From the NCBI RefSeq assembly GCF_012272855.1, contig NZ_JAAXCQ010000005.1, positions 124,001-188,000 on the forward strand: DNA of 64,000 nucleotides. The letters run 5' to 3'. Below are positions 25,815-35,610 of this stretch, in pieces. Origin of the DNA: Arenibacter sp. 6A1. Its GTDB lineage: Bacteria > Bacteroidota > Bacteroidia > Flavobacteriales > Flavobacteriaceae. The notes beneath the pieces were generated by a model that saw only the letters and a program-made list of their open reading frames with translations, was not told the origin of the DNA and ran no database searches. Positions within the stretch are counted from its first letter, which is position 1; every line of letters begins with the position of its first letter. The position numbers were made by a program, and so were the translations under genes.

Positions 25815-26354
25815 TTATTCTGCCAGTGCCAAGACCCGCTCCATGGTCGTAAAATTTCTTGTGGTTGCGATTACCTTTAGTTGCCTTTCAAAAAAATTAT
25901 TGTTGCATTTGGCCCTGCCATATCCGTTATGGCATTTTAAATAAATATACTGATCGGTCATTAAAAATTGCTCGTTCGGAAAACTTTTCCCTGTTAGTTC
26001 TTGCGCTAATCCAAGGTTTGGAATGGTATGTAGCAGTACAAAATAGTTTTTTGTAAGACCCTGCTCCTCTTCTTCCTCAAAAGGCCAATTCTTGACAATC
26101 TCTGTTAGTTGTGATAGGGTTTTTACCAAAACCTCAACTTCCAAACGAAAGGAACCTACTATAGCATCCTTAATTTTCCCTTCTATGATTTCTGTAGCTA
26201 CTCCTTCAAATTCAAAAACGACATTTCCGCTCTGCAAATAGCTTTTTACATTCAAAAATCCCGAATCTTCCAACAGCTGCCTTAATTCGGCCATTTTAAT
26301 TTTCTTTTGTCCACTTACATTAATCCCTCTCAAAAAGGCTACAAAAATAGGCAT
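25815..26354 (-). CDS. DUF1697 domain protein
   Basis: A 179-residue soluble protein covering the DUF1697 family from end to end. It starts with the family's typical FVAFLRGINVSGQKKIKM-type opening and contains an LQSGNVVFE segment. Function is unknown for the family. It is a single gene; its 3' end faces repeat copy 1, and its 5' end is divergent from glpK. Confidence 0.88.
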   Translation of the reverse strand: MPIFVAFLRGINVSGQKKIKMAELRQLLEDSGFLNVKSYLQSGNVVFEFEGVATEIIEGKIKDAIVGSFRLEVEVLVKTLSQLTEIVKNWPFEEEEEQGLTKNYFVLLHTIPNLGLAQELTGKSFPNEQFLMTDQYIYLKCHNGYGRAKCNNNFFERQLKVIATTRNFTTMERVLALAE

Positions 26355-26457
26355 CGCTATAATATTTAATTAGTTCCCCTCCAAAGTTGCAAGAAAAATC
26401 CAAAATAGCAAGACATATTTTATTATCTTGAAGATCATTTAATTATGGCTCTCTTCT

Positions 26458-27957
26458 ATGGAAAAATACATTTTAGCCCTAGACCAAGGCACTACAAGTT
26501 CCCGTGCTGTTATTTTTGATAAAAAAGGAACTATTATTTCAATAGCCCAGAAAGAATTTACCCAATACTTCCCAAAACCGGGCTGGGTAGAACACGATCC
26601 CGTAGAAATCTGGTCTTCTCAAGCAGGAATGGCGGCAGAGGCCACTTCCAAAAATGGCATTTACGGCAGCGATATTGCCGCGATAGGTATTACCAACCAG
26701 CGGGAAACCGTCGTTGTGTGGCACAAAAAAACCGGAAAACCGGTCTATAACGCCATTGTTTGGCAAGATAAACGTACCGCGGCCTATTGTGAGGAACTGA
26801 AAAAACAGGGGAAAGCCAAATTGATCCGAGAAAAAACAGGCCTAGTGCTCGACTCTTATTTTTCGGCCACCAAAGTAAAATGGATTTTGGACAATGTAGA
26901 GGGTGCTAGGGAAAAAGCAGAGGCCGGAGAGTTGCTAATGGGGACCATAGACGCTTGGCTGGTATGGAACATGACCAAAGGCGAACTCCATATTACCGAT
27001 GTCACCAATGCTTCTAGAACCTTGTTGTTCAATATTAATACCTTGGCTTGGGACGAGGAGCTATTAAGCCTTTTTACCATCCCCAAGACCATGCTTCCTA
27101 CCGTAAAACAATCTAGCGAAATATACGGCTATACCACACCCAACTTTTTTGCCACAAAAATTCCGATCGCCGGAATCGCAGGAGACCAACAAGCGGCACT
27201 ATTTGGGCAAATGTGCACCAAACCGGGCATGGTAAAAAACACCTATGGCACCGGCTGCTTTATGCTAATGAACATAGGAGATAAGCCCATTGTTTCCAAA
27301 CACAACCTACTAACTACGGTAGCTTGGCAAATTAACGGCAAAACCCAATACGCCTTTGAAGGCAGTATTTTTATCGCTGGAGCAGTGGTGCAATGGCTTC
27401 GGGACAGTTTAAAAATAATAAAAAGATCTTCGGACGTCGAAGCCTTGGCAGCGTCAGTCTCCGATACCGATGGGGTATATTTTATCCCCGCCTTTGCCGG
27501 ATTGGGTGCCCCCTATTGGGACCAACATGCCCAAGGCAGTATTTTTGGCCTTACCCGCGGTAGTACCGACGCCCATATTGCCCGTGCGGCCATAGAGGCC
27601 ATTGCCTTCCAAACCATGGATGTCCTAAAAGCCATGGAGGCCGATGCCAACCTGACGATAAAGGAGGTAAGAGTCGATGGCGGGGCCACAGTAAACGAAC
27701 TATTGATGCAATTTCAGGCAGATGTACTCAATACCGTTACCGTACGCCCAAAGGTCACCGAAACAACCGTGATAGGTGCTGCTTACCTCGCCGGACTAGC
27801 GGTAGGTTTTTGGGACAGTTTAGAAGACATCCAGGAAATATGGCAGACCGATGTTCGTTATACTCCTACCGAGAATAGGGCCGTTATTGAAAAAAACATC
27901 AAAGGTTGGTACAAGGCGATAGATGCCGTACAATATTGGTCCAAAAATAATTCGTAA
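26458..27957 (+). CDS. glpK: Glycerol kinase
   Basis: A 499-residue FGGY-family kinase making glycerol 3-phosphate. The ATP-binding [11 protein letters not shown] is at 6-16; NQRETVVVW and [13 protein letters not shown] match glycerol kinase specifically. Normal length for the family. The aquaporin gene follows 15 bases later, so uptake and phosphorylation of glycerol are encoded together. No glpD was seen in the window. Confidence 0.95.
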   Translation: MEKYILALDQGTTSSRAVIFDKKGTIISIAQKEFTQYFPKPGWVEHDPVEIWSSQAGMAAEATSKNGIYGSDIAAIGITNQRETVVVWHKKTGKPVYNAIVWQDKRTAAYCEELKKQGKAKLIREKTGLVLDSYFSATKVKWILDNVEGAREKAEAGELLMGTIDAWLVWNMTKGELHITDVTNASRTLLFNINTLAWDEELLSLFTIPKTMLPTVKQSSEIYGYTTPNFFATKIPIAGIAGDQQAALFGQMCTKPGMVKNTYGTGCFMLMNIGDKPIVSKHNLLTTVAWQINGKTQYAFEGSIFIAGAVVQWLRDSLKIIKRSSDVEALAASVSDTDGVYFIPAFAGLGAPYWDQHAQGSIFGLTRGSTDAHIARAAIEAIAFQTMDVLKAMEADANLTIKEVRVDGGATVNELLMQFQADVLNTVTVRPKVTETTVIGAAYLAGLAVGFWDSLEDIQEIWQTDVRYTPTENRAVIEKNIKGWYKAIDAVQYWSKNNS

Positions 27958-27972
27958 ACTAAAACATCCCCT

Positions 27973-28707
27973 ATGAGTCCATTTATTGCAGAAATCATTG
28001 GCACCTTTTTATTGCTTCTTCTAGGCGGGGGCGTGGTAGCCAACGTAGTGCTAAAAAAAACCAAATCGAACGATAGCGGCTGGATGGTGATTACCACGGC
28101 ATGGGGTCTGGCGGTATACATAGGCGTAGCCGTTGCCGCCCCCTATAGCGGAGCACACCTGAATCCGGCCGTAAGCTTTGGTCTGGCTATTGCCAATAAA
28201 TTTTCATGGGCACTGCTACCTACTTATATAGTAGCGCAATTTATAGGTGCCATGTTAGGGGCTTTAGTGGTATGGCTTATGTACAAGGACCACTTTGAAG
28301 CCACCCCGGATAAAGAAACAAAAAGAGCCGTTTTTTGTACGGCCCCCGCAATCAGAAACCCCCTCTCCAATCTTTTCAGTGAGATCGTAGGGACCTTTGT
28401 GTTGGTTTTTGTAGTGCTTTATTTTACCGATGCCTCCATTACAGATACAGAAACCGCCATTGGTCTTGGATCCTTGGGGGCACTACCCGTAGCTTTTTTG
28501 GTATGGGGAATAGGACTTTCCCTGGGAGGCACTACTGGTTATGCCATAAATCCGGCCCGAGACTTAGGCCCTAGAATCGTTCATGCTATGCTCCCCATGC
28601 GAGAAAAAGCCGGGAACGATTGGCCTTATGCCTGGATCCCGGTAGTAGGCCCTTTAATCGGTGGCGGCTTGGCCGCTGTATTAATGCTGGTACTTTCTGG
28701 CCAATAA
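27973..28707 (+). CDS. glpF: Aquaglyceroporin / glycerol uptake facilitator
   Basis: A 244-residue MIP-family channel with six helices and both half-helix motifs: NPA in HLNPAVSFG (near 59) and NPA in INPARDLGPR (near 195). The Asp after the second NPA-Arg (NPARD) is typical of glycerol-conducting rather than water-only channels. Placed 15 bases after glpK. Its stop codon directly abuts the stop of the converging flavoprotein gene, leaving no intergenic base. Confidence 0.92.
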   Translation: MSPFIAEIIGTFLLLLLGGGVVANVVLKKTKSNDSGWMVITTAWGLAVYIGVAVAAPYSGAHLNPAVSFGLAIANKFSWALLPTYIVAQFIGAMLGALVVWLMYKDHFEATPDKETKRAVFCTAPAIRNPLSNLFSEIVGTFVLVFVVLYFTDASITDTETAIGLGSLGALPVAFLVWGIGLSLGGTTGYAINPARDLGPRIVHAMLPMREKAGNDWPYAWIPVVGPLIGGGLAAVLMLVLSGQ

Positions 28708-29997
28708 CTACCCTTTGGCAGCGATGGCCTGTGCCACCATAAATCCACCAGTCCAAGCGTTCTGAAAATTGAATCCGCCTGTAATAGCATCTATATTGAT
28801 GACCTCCCCAGCAAAATAAAGGTCGTTATGAATTTTACTTTCGTAGGTTTTAAAATTGATCTCCTTTAAATCGACCCCACCGGCCGTAACAAACTCCTCT
28901 TTAAAGGTGCTCTTGCCATCTACAAGGAATTCGCTACTACTTAATTGTTGCGCCAAGTTTTGCAATTGTATTTTGGTCATATCGGCCCATTTTACGGTAT
29001 CGGCGATACCCACTGCCTTTACCAAACTAATCCACAACCGTTTAGGAAGATCAAAGGATTTGGTTCTTAGGACCGATTTTTTGGCTTCAATTTCCTTTAT
29101 TTCTTGCAGCTGGCTCAGTACTGCTTCTTCGTAATACTCCGGCAACCAATTGACCCGGATACGGAATTTATAGTTCAAATCATTTAACAACTGTGCTCCC
29201 CAGGCCGAGAGGCGTAATATTCCAGGACCGCTCATCCCCCAATGGGTAATTAATAGCGGGCCTTCCGATTCTAGATCAGATTGGTGAATTCCATATTTTT
29301 TAAGGGCTTCCTTAAATTTCCCTGTATTGACCTTTGAAGGTATCACCTGAATCCTGGCATTGGTACTAACCCCCGGGATTCCGCTTATTCTTTCATCCTT
29401 GATATTAAAGGTAAAAAGGGAGGGTACGGGAGGTACGATCGTATGCCCCAAATTTTGAAGCATGTCCCATATTTTAGGGTTGCTACCGGTAGCGACCACT
29501 AATTTTTTGGCCAAATAAGTAGCGTGTATGGAGGTAACGCTCCATGAATAATTAGAAGGCTCCTCATTGTTCTCTCTCGGTTCAATTTTAACGACCGAAC
29601 TGTTTTTTAATACTTTAATCCCCAAACGCTCCGTTTCCGAAACAAAGCAGTCGATAATGGTTTGTGAAGAATTGGTCGCCGGAAACATCCGTCCGTCTTC
29701 CTCTATGTTCAGGGCAATACCTCTGCTTTCGAAAAAGGCTACCGTATCGCCGCTACAATAAGAGTGAAAAGGCCCCAGAAGCTCTTTTTCTCCCCTGGGA
29801 TAATTTTTAGAGAGCTCACTAGGCACAAATTCTGCATGGGTAACATTGCAACGCCCGCCCCCAGAAACTTTTACTTTGGTAAGCACTTCCTTTCCGCGTT
29901 CCAAAATGGCTACTTTTAAATTGGGATTGGCTTCTACCATATGAATGGCAGCATAAAAACCGGCGGCCCCACCGCCTACTATCAGTACGTCGTACAT
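28708..29997 (-). CDS. HI0933/BaiN-like flavoprotein
   Basis: A 429-residue FAD-binding protein of the HI0933/YhiN/BaiN family. It has the N-terminal GGGAAGFYAA dinucleotide motif, the family segment VSGGGRCNVTHA (about 45-56) and the C-terminal GEVINIDAITGGFNFQNAWTGG (shown in part: DAITGGFN). Its reaction is not established in this lineage; described relatives reduce steroid-like or NAD(P)-linked substrates. It shares one base with the upstream GDPD gene, so it is translationally coupled, and it is the last gene of the alpha-glucoside operon. Confidence 0.87.
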   Translation of the reverse strand: MYDVLIVGGGAAGFYAAIHMVEANPNLKVAILERGKEVLTKVKVSGGGRCNVTHAEFVPSELSKNYPRGEKELLGPFHSYCSGDTVAFFESRGIALNIEEDGRMFPATNSSQTIIDCFVSETERLGIKVLKNSSVVKIEPRENNEEPSNYSWSVTSIHATYLAKKLVVATGSNPKIWDMLQNLGHTIVPPVPSLFTFNIKDERISGIPGVSTNARIQVIPSKVNTGKFKEALKKYGIHQSDLESEGPLLITHWGMSGPGILRLSAWGAQLLNDLNYKFRIRVNWLPEYYEEAVLSQLQEIKEIEAKKSVLRTKSFDLPKRLWISLVKAVGIADTVKWADMTKIQLQNLAQQLSSSEFLVDGKSTFKEEFVTAGGVDLKEINFKTYESKIHNDLYFAGEVINIDAITGGFNFQNAWTGGFMVAQAIAAKG

Positions 29998-30749
29998 TAA
30001 TTTATTCTTTCCGGAAAATTGGTGATAATTCCATCTACCCCCATCCCCTGCATTGATTTTATATCTTTTCTGCTATTTACTGTCCAAGGATAGATTTTAA
30101 ATCCGCCTTTTCTAATCTCCTTGACATTCTCTAGACTTAATTCTTTATAGTGCGGGTTAATGGCTTCTGCCCCCAGTTCCTTTGCTATAGGCAAGGCCTT
30201 CAACGGATCGCCTTCGACCAAAATGGCAATGCCTATTTGTTTGTTTAGCGCTCGCATTTGTTTTAATTCGTCCCATCTAAAGCTCGAAATTAAAAAATTG
30301 TCCAAAGACCAACCTTTCTCCTTAAGATAGTAATTGATTATAAAGTCGACACTATCTGCGGTATGGGCACCTTTAAGCTCTATGTTCAACCGTACTTTAT
30401 GGTCTATTAAATTAAGGACCTGCTGTAAGGTAGGAATGTTATGGTTCCCTCTTAATTTTAAATTTTGCAGTTCCGTCAGTTCATAAGATTCTATCTTTCC
30501 CTTTCCATTGGTAAGGCGGTCTACCTTATCATCATGGAACACTACTATTTCGCCGCTTTTAATCTTAAAGACATCGATCTCTATCATGTCTACCCCCATC
30601 TCCATAGCCTTCTGAATAGAAGCCAAGGAATTTTCGGTCTCATGTCCCATCGCCCCTCTATGCCCAATAACCAACGATTTATTCATATTCGTACAACTTA
30701 AAGCGAGTAGTAAAACAAACAAGATTCCATATCTAAGTTTTGGTTGCAT
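29997..30749 (-). CDS. Glycerophosphodiester phosphodiesterase lipoprotein
   Basis: A 250-residue protein with a lipoprotein signal (LALSC, Cys at 19) and a complete GDPD domain. It has the catalytic segments GHRGAMG (about 29-35), ENS, EIDV and FHDD. It hydrolyses glycerophosphodiesters to glycerol 3-phosphate outside the inner membrane. The neighbouring glpK-glpF genes also act on glycerol, though they are on the other strand. It lies 17 bases downstream of the GH13 gene. Confidence 0.9.
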   Translation of the reverse strand: MQPKLRYGILFVLLLALSCTNMNKSLVIGHRGAMGHETENSLASIQKAMEMGVDMIEIDVFKIKSGEIVVFHDDKVDRLTNGKGKIESYELTELQNLKLRGNHNIPTLQQVLNLIDHKVRLNIELKGAHTADSVDFIINYYLKEKGWSLDNFLISSFRWDELKQMRALNKQIGIAILVEGDPLKALPIAKELGAEAINPHYKELSLENVKEIRKGGFKIYPWTVNSRKDIKSMQGMGVDGIITNFPERIN

Positions 30750-30766
30750 AAGCCGGTATTTAAAAA

Positions 30767-32551
30767 TTATCCTAGACTATAAATCAGGGATTCCAAGGGA
30801 GCTACAGCTACCCGTGTTGTTCCTGTTCCCTGAGTTACGCTAAGCGTATTTTGTTTTTCTTTATACAGTACTTCCCGCAGTGGCCAATCTCCATCTTCTA
30901 GACCCCATTCCCTTACGATATTTTCTGGAAGCTTTAAATCGAAGGCAAAACTATCATTGGCATCAAAATTAGCAATAATAATTAGTTTCTCATTCTCTGA
31001 CCATCGAACAAAAGATAATACCCTGTGGTTGTAAAATTCGGTATGATCCCTGTTGTAATAATGTATGTCCTGATACGCTCCCATTAAGGCACTGCTATTC
31101 AGGCAAAAGTTAAGAAGATTTTTATAAAATAACCGCAGCTGCTTTTCTTTTTCGGTAAGCTGTCCCCCATCAAATTTTTTATTGTTCATCCACCTTTGGT
31201 GGTTAGGCACCCCTATATAATCAAAAATAGAAGTACGGCTTGGCGAACCGAAACCTGCATGTTCACTGGCTGGCTCTCCTACTTCCTGACCAAAATACAG
31301 CAAAATGGGCGACGTGCTCATGGTAGCCGAAACGACCATCCCCGGTTTTGCTATAGCCGCATCGCCAAGAAATTCGGGACTGGCAATACGCTGTTCGTCA
31401 TGATTTTCCAGAAAATGAAGCATATGATGTTCAATGTCCATTAAATCTCTTTGCACTACCGGCATATGATCTGTCCATCCGTAGCCTTTCATAATATGTT
31501 TAAGGGAATCATAAAACGTAACTTTATCGTATAAATAATCCATTTTTCCCTTAAAAATAAATTCCCTGTACAAATCCGGATTATACACTTCGGCCAATAA
31601 AAATGCATCGGGCTTACGTTCTTTTATGGACGAATTCATAAAACTCCAAAATTCTACGGGCACCATTTCGGCCATGTCATAGCGAAATCCATCCACCCCA
31701 AAATCAATCCAATACAAGGCAATATCCCTAAATTTCTTCCATGAATCCGGTTTTTCCTTTTCCTTCCAAAAAGCAAGGTGTTGGGAACAGTTTTTCTGTG
31801 CGTACTCGTCTGGGAGTTCCTGAAAATCTTTGGTTCCATCGGGTCTGACCCCGTAATTAATTTTTACCGTTTCGTACCAATCATTGAAGTCGGGCTGGGA
31901 TAATCGGGATCCATTCCCGGTCCATTTGGCCGGGGTTTCATTAAAACCCTCTTCAGGCTGTCCTTCTAAGGCTCCCCCTAAAGGCAAATACCCATCGCGC
32001 CACTCGGGCAGCGAAAAGGAATCTTGTGGATTGTAGTAAAAATTATTGTGTTTCCGATACGTAACGGTGGTATCGTCATTCGCCCCAAAATCGGATACCC
32101 CCTTAGGGTTATTGGTCCCCTCATATTTTCGGGCCACATGATTGGGGACTATATCTATAATTACTTTGAGTCCGGCAGCATGGCTCCGGTTAATTAAAGC
32201 CTTAAATTCTGCCAGCCTATTGCCCGGATCATCGGCCAGATCGGGATTTACGTTGTAGTAATCTTTTACCGCATAGGGCGATCCGGCCCTTCCTTTTACG
32301 ACCCCAGGGTGATCGTTCGATATTCCATAATCCGTATAATCGCCAATTAAGGCATGATGCGGCACCCCAGTATACCATATATGGGTGACTCCCAATTCTT
32401 TGATTTCTTTTAATGCCCTATCACTAAAGTCACTAAATTTTCCAACGCCATTTTCTTCCTTGGTCCCCCATGGCTTATTTGTGGTATTGGTATTGCCAAA
32501 GAGTCTGGTAAAGACTTGGTAAACTATTTGCTTTTGGGATTTGTTCATCAA
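30767..32551 (-). CDS. GH13 alpha-amylase-family enzyme, cytoplasmic
   Basis: A 594-residue GH13 enzyme without signal peptide. The (beta/alpha)8 catalytic set is complete: D292 in GFRYDMAE as nucleophile, E321 in LLAEVY as acid/base and D385 in ENHDEQ. Region I is DIVPNHVAR near 133-141. It probably trims short alpha-glucans or maltodextrins after import. The exact GH13 subfamily and cleaved bond are not resolved. It is 17 bases downstream of the GH65 phosphorylase and upstream of the GDPD gene. Confidence 0.88.
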   Translation of the reverse strand: MMNKSQKQIVYQVFTRLFGNTNTTNKPWGTKEENGVGKFSDFSDRALKEIKELGVTHIWYTGVPHHALIGDYTDYGISNDHPGVVKGRAGSPYAVKDYYNVNPDLADDPGNRLAEFKALINRSHAAGLKVIIDIVPNHVARKYEGTNNPKGVSDFGANDDTTVTYRKHNNFYYNPQDSFSLPEWRDGYLPLGGALEGQPEEGFNETPAKWTGNGSRLSQPDFNDWYETVKINYGVRPDGTKDFQELPDEYAQKNCSQHLAFWKEKEKPDSWKKFRDIALYWIDFGVDGFRYDMAEMVPVEFWSFMNSSIKERKPDAFLLAEVYNPDLYREFIFKGKMDYLYDKVTFYDSLKHIMKGYGWTDHMPVVQRDLMDIEHHMLHFLENHDEQRIASPEFLGDAAIAKPGMVVSATMSTSPILLYFGQEVGEPASEHAGFGSPSRTSIFDYIGVPNHQRWMNNKKFDGGQLTEKEKQLRLFYKNLLNFCLNSSALMGAYQDIHYYNRDHTEFYNHRVLSFVRWSENEKLIIIANFDANDSFAFDLKLPENIVREWGLEDGDWPLREVLYKEKQNTLSVTQGTGTTRVAVAPLESLIYSLG

Positions 32552-32568
32552 AATTAGTGTTAGCGTTT

Positions 32569-34887
32569 TTAGAAATCCAATAAAACCTCAACGTTTTGGG
32601 CCGGTTGCAGTACTATTCTTTTTCCGTTGACCCGAAGGGACATTTCTTCGGTCCCCTTCAAGTAAAAAATTACCTTTTTCTGGCTTACCGTAAGCTCTAT
32701 AATCCTATTTCTAAAGTTAACTTTAAAGGAGTAGGATTGCCATTGCGCTGGAATTTTTGGATGGAAGGACAATTTATCGTCCAAGATGCGCATACCTCCA
32801 AACCCTTCTACAATACTCATCCAGGTCCCGGCCATGGATGTAATATGTAAGCCTTCCTTTACTTCCTTGTTGTAATCGTCCAAATCTAACCTAGAAGTTC
32901 GCAAATAAAAGGAGTACGCTTGTTCCATACGGCCCAATTTAGCAGCTTGTATACTGTGAACACAGGGAGACAGGGAAGATTCGTGTACGGTAAAAGGCTC
33001 GTAAAAATCGAAATGCTTTTGTAATGCTTCTTGGGAAAAATGGTCTTCAAAAAAGTAAAACCCTTGTAAGGTATCGGCTTGTTTAATATAGGGGGAACGC
33101 AGAATCCGATCCCAACTCCACTTCTGATTAATGGGCCTATCCTTTTTCGGTAATTTATGAACCGGAATCAGTTCCTTGTCCAAGAAGCCGTCTTGCTGTA
33201 GGTAAACCCCTAAAACCTCGTCATACGGAAAATACATCTCCTTTGCCACCTTGGCCCAGGCTGCTATCTCGCGATCGGTAAGGGCAGTTTTGCCAACAAT
33301 ACGATGATAATCCTCGGGATATCCGTCTTTTACCTTTTGTATTTGTTTGATGGTATATCTAATACACCATTGGGCAATATAATTGGTATACCAGTTATTG
33401 TTTACATTATTTTCATATTCATTGGGTCCGGTTACGCCCAATATCACGTATTTATTCTTTTGGGTAGAAAAAGAAGCCCTTTGCTGCCAAAACCGGGCTA
33501 TCCCAATAAGCACTTCCAATCCCATTTCGGGGATATAGCTATAATCGCCAGTATACCTGTAATAGTTAAATATTGCAAAGGCAATGGCGCCGTTACGATG
33601 TATTTCTTCGAAGGTAATTTCCCATTCATTGTGGCATTCCTCCCCGTTCATGGTAACCATAGGAAATAAGGCGGCTCCGTTTGAAAACCCTAATTTTTCG
33701 GCATTTTCTATAGCCTTTTCCAAGTGGTTGTACCGGTATTTTAGAAGGTTTCTGGCCACCTTCTGGTCTTTGGTAGCCATATAGAAGGGAATACAATAGG
33801 CTTCGGTATCCCAATAGGTACTCCCTCCGTATTTTTCACCTGTAAAACCCTTAGGCCCTATGTTGAGTCTAGAATCTTTGCCCAAATAGGTTTGGTTCAA
33901 TTGAAAAATATTGAACCGTATTCCTTGTTGTGCCTTCAGGTCGCCTTGGATAGTAATATCGCTCATGGCCCAAATATTGGCCCAAGCCTTTTTTTGTCCT
34001 TCGAGCAGGGTGTCAAAACCAAGATGGGTAGCCTTTTGTAAAACAGCTTTGGCTACCTCTCGCAAATCTGTCAGTTTCTGAGGAGCCCCAACGGTATAGC
34101 CTCCAAATTTATGAAGGGAAAAGAGATCGCCTTGCTTTACCTCTTTCTTATAAGAATGAAGGGCACGGGTCTCGGACAAAGTTTCATATGGCAAGGCTTT
34201 CTGAGGGGTACCATTATAAAAGACCATAGTTTCCATAAAAGTACAGACCTTAAAGTTGGTCTTCATGGTATGGGCTTCTATAAAAGCTTGTCGATCTTGG
34301 GAGGAAACCTTAGTGGTATTCCAAAATTTATCGTCCCAATTAGAATCTTTATTGGTTATCCCACTGTCCAAATAAGGAATAAATTCAACCGAAGCTGCTG
34401 TGTTTATGGGGCAAACCTCGTACTTTATGGCCCCTAACTGATCGTGTTCTAAACTTAGAAATCGGACCGATTTTACTTGAAGCTGAACCTCATTGGGCAT
34501 GGTCGCAATAAAACTCCTACTGTACCACCCTTCTTTCATATTGAGTTCCCTGCGAAAATCGGATACGGCAAGACAGGTATTAAGATCTAAAGGAACTCCA
34601 TTTACCACCACGCTAATTCCTATCCAATTGGGGGCATTGATTACTTTGGCAAAGTACTCGGGATAGCCGTTTTTCCACCAGCCTACCTTGGTCTTATCTG
34701 GATAATATACCCCAGCGATATAACTCCCTTGAAAACTATCTCCGGAATAATCTTCTTCAAAATTAGCACGTTGGCCCATGGCACCGTTCCCAATACTAAA
34801 TAAGCTTTCCGACGATTTTACCCTGTCCTTTTCAAAACCTTCTTCTATGATAGACCATTCCTTGGGCTGTATGTAATCCTGATTCAT
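32569..34887 (-). CDS. GH65 disaccharide phosphorylase, probably maltose phosphorylase
   Basis: A 772-residue cytoplasmic GH65 enzyme. The general acid is E490 in GVTGPNEYENN, and the glucose-binding segment YGGSTYWDTEAY is at about 353-364. GH65 phosphorylases split an alpha-linked glucose disaccharide with phosphate, giving glucose and beta-glucose 1-phosphate. The beta-phosphoglucomutase gene next door takes that product. Maltose is the usual substrate in such loci; trehalose, kojibiose or nigerose cannot be excluded. Gap of 55 bases to pgmB. Confidence 0.9.
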   Translation of the reverse strand: MNQDYIQPKEWSIIEEGFEKDRVKSSESLFSIGNGAMGQRANFEEDYSGDSFQGSYIAGVYYPDKTKVGWWKNGYPEYFAKVINAPNWIGISVVVNGVPLDLNTCLAVSDFRRELNMKEGWYSRSFIATMPNEVQLQVKSVRFLSLEHDQLGAIKYEVCPINTAASVEFIPYLDSGITNKDSNWDDKFWNTTKVSSQDRQAFIEAHTMKTNFKVCTFMETMVFYNGTPQKALPYETLSETRALHSYKKEVKQGDLFSLHKFGGYTVGAPQKLTDLREVAKAVLQKATHLGFDTLLEGQKKAWANIWAMSDITIQGDLKAQQGIRFNIFQLNQTYLGKDSRLNIGPKGFTGEKYGGSTYWDTEAYCIPFYMATKDQKVARNLLKYRYNHLEKAIENAEKLGFSNGAALFPMVTMNGEECHNEWEITFEEIHRNGAIAFAIFNYYRYTGDYSYIPEMGLEVLIGIARFWQQRASFSTQKNKYVILGVTGPNEYENNVNNNWYTNYIAQWCIRYTIKQIQKVKDGYPEDYHRIVGKTALTDREIAAWAKVAKEMYFPYDEVLGVYLQQDGFLDKELIPVHKLPKKDRPINQKWSWDRILRSPYIKQADTLQGFYFFEDHFSQEALQKHFDFYEPFTVHESSLSPCVHSIQAAKLGRMEQAYSFYLRTSRLDLDDYNKEVKEGLHITSMAGTWMSIVEGFGGMRILDDKLSFHPKIPAQWQSYSFKVNFRNRIIELTVSQKKVIFYLKGTEEMSLRVNGKRIVLQPAQNVEVLLDF

Positions 34888-34942
34888 TGTAATTGTATTG
34901 GTTGTTTGGTGGTATTTGTGTCCTTTATTAAAAAATAGGGCT

Positions 34943-35605
34943 TCAATGGGTCGATTTCATCAGCTGATCCAAGAACGGCACGGTTATTTCCGTAAAATCT
35001 TTAAAAACATAGTGTGCTTCCTTCAGCACTTCCTTTTCCCCAATCCCTATACTGACCATTCCCGCAGCATTTGCGGCTTGTATTCCGGCGACGGCATCTT
35101 CAAAAACCACGCAGTGCTGTGGTGCCAGCCCCAGTTGTTTTGCGGCCATCAAGAATACCTCCGGATCTGGCTTTGCCTTGGTCACCTGGTTGCCATCTAT
35201 AATACTATCAAAATATTCCTTTAAGTGTACCTTTTCTAAAATTGGGACCGCATTTTTGCTGGCCGAGCCCAAAGCCAAGGGGATGTTCATTTTTTTCAGA
35301 TACTTTAAAACCTTGGGGACTTCTGGTAAAATCTCAGTAGCATCCATATGGGCTATATACGCTAGGTAATCCCTGTTTTTCTCTACCATCCAGGTATTGA
35401 ACTGTGCTTCAGAGGCCGTAATGCCCCCTATCTGCAATAAGATTTCCAAACAGCGTTTACGGCTTACACCCTTGAACATTTCGTTTTGTTGCTGGGTAAA
35501 TTCGAACCCTAGTTCGTTGGCAAGTTTTTTCCAAGCCAAATAGTGATACTTGGCGGTGTCGACAATAACTCCGTCCAAATCGAATATAAAACCGCGTTGT
35601 GCCAT
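34943..35605 (-). CDS. pgmB: Beta-phosphoglucomutase
   Basis: A 220-residue HAD-superfamily enzyme converting beta-glucose 1-phosphate to glucose 6-phosphate. The nucleophile segment FDLDGVIVDTA (about 8-18) is followed by the cap domain, the GSASKNA motif (about 117-123) and FEDAVAGIQAA. Fits the inverting phosphorylase encoded beside it. It starts 5 bases after the LacI regulator stop. Confidence 0.93.
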   Translation of the reverse strand: MAQRGFIFDLDGVIVDTAKYHYLAWKKLANELGFEFTQQQNEMFKGVSRKRCLEILLQIGGITASEAQFNTWMVEKNRDYLAYIAHMDATEILPEVPKVLKYLKKMNIPLALGSASKNAVPILEKVHLKEYFDSIIDGNQVTKAKPDPEVFLMAAKQLGLAPQHCVVFEDAVAGIQAANAAGMVSIGIGEKEVLKEAHYVFKDFTEITVPFLDQLMKSTH

Positions 35606-35610
35606 CCCAC

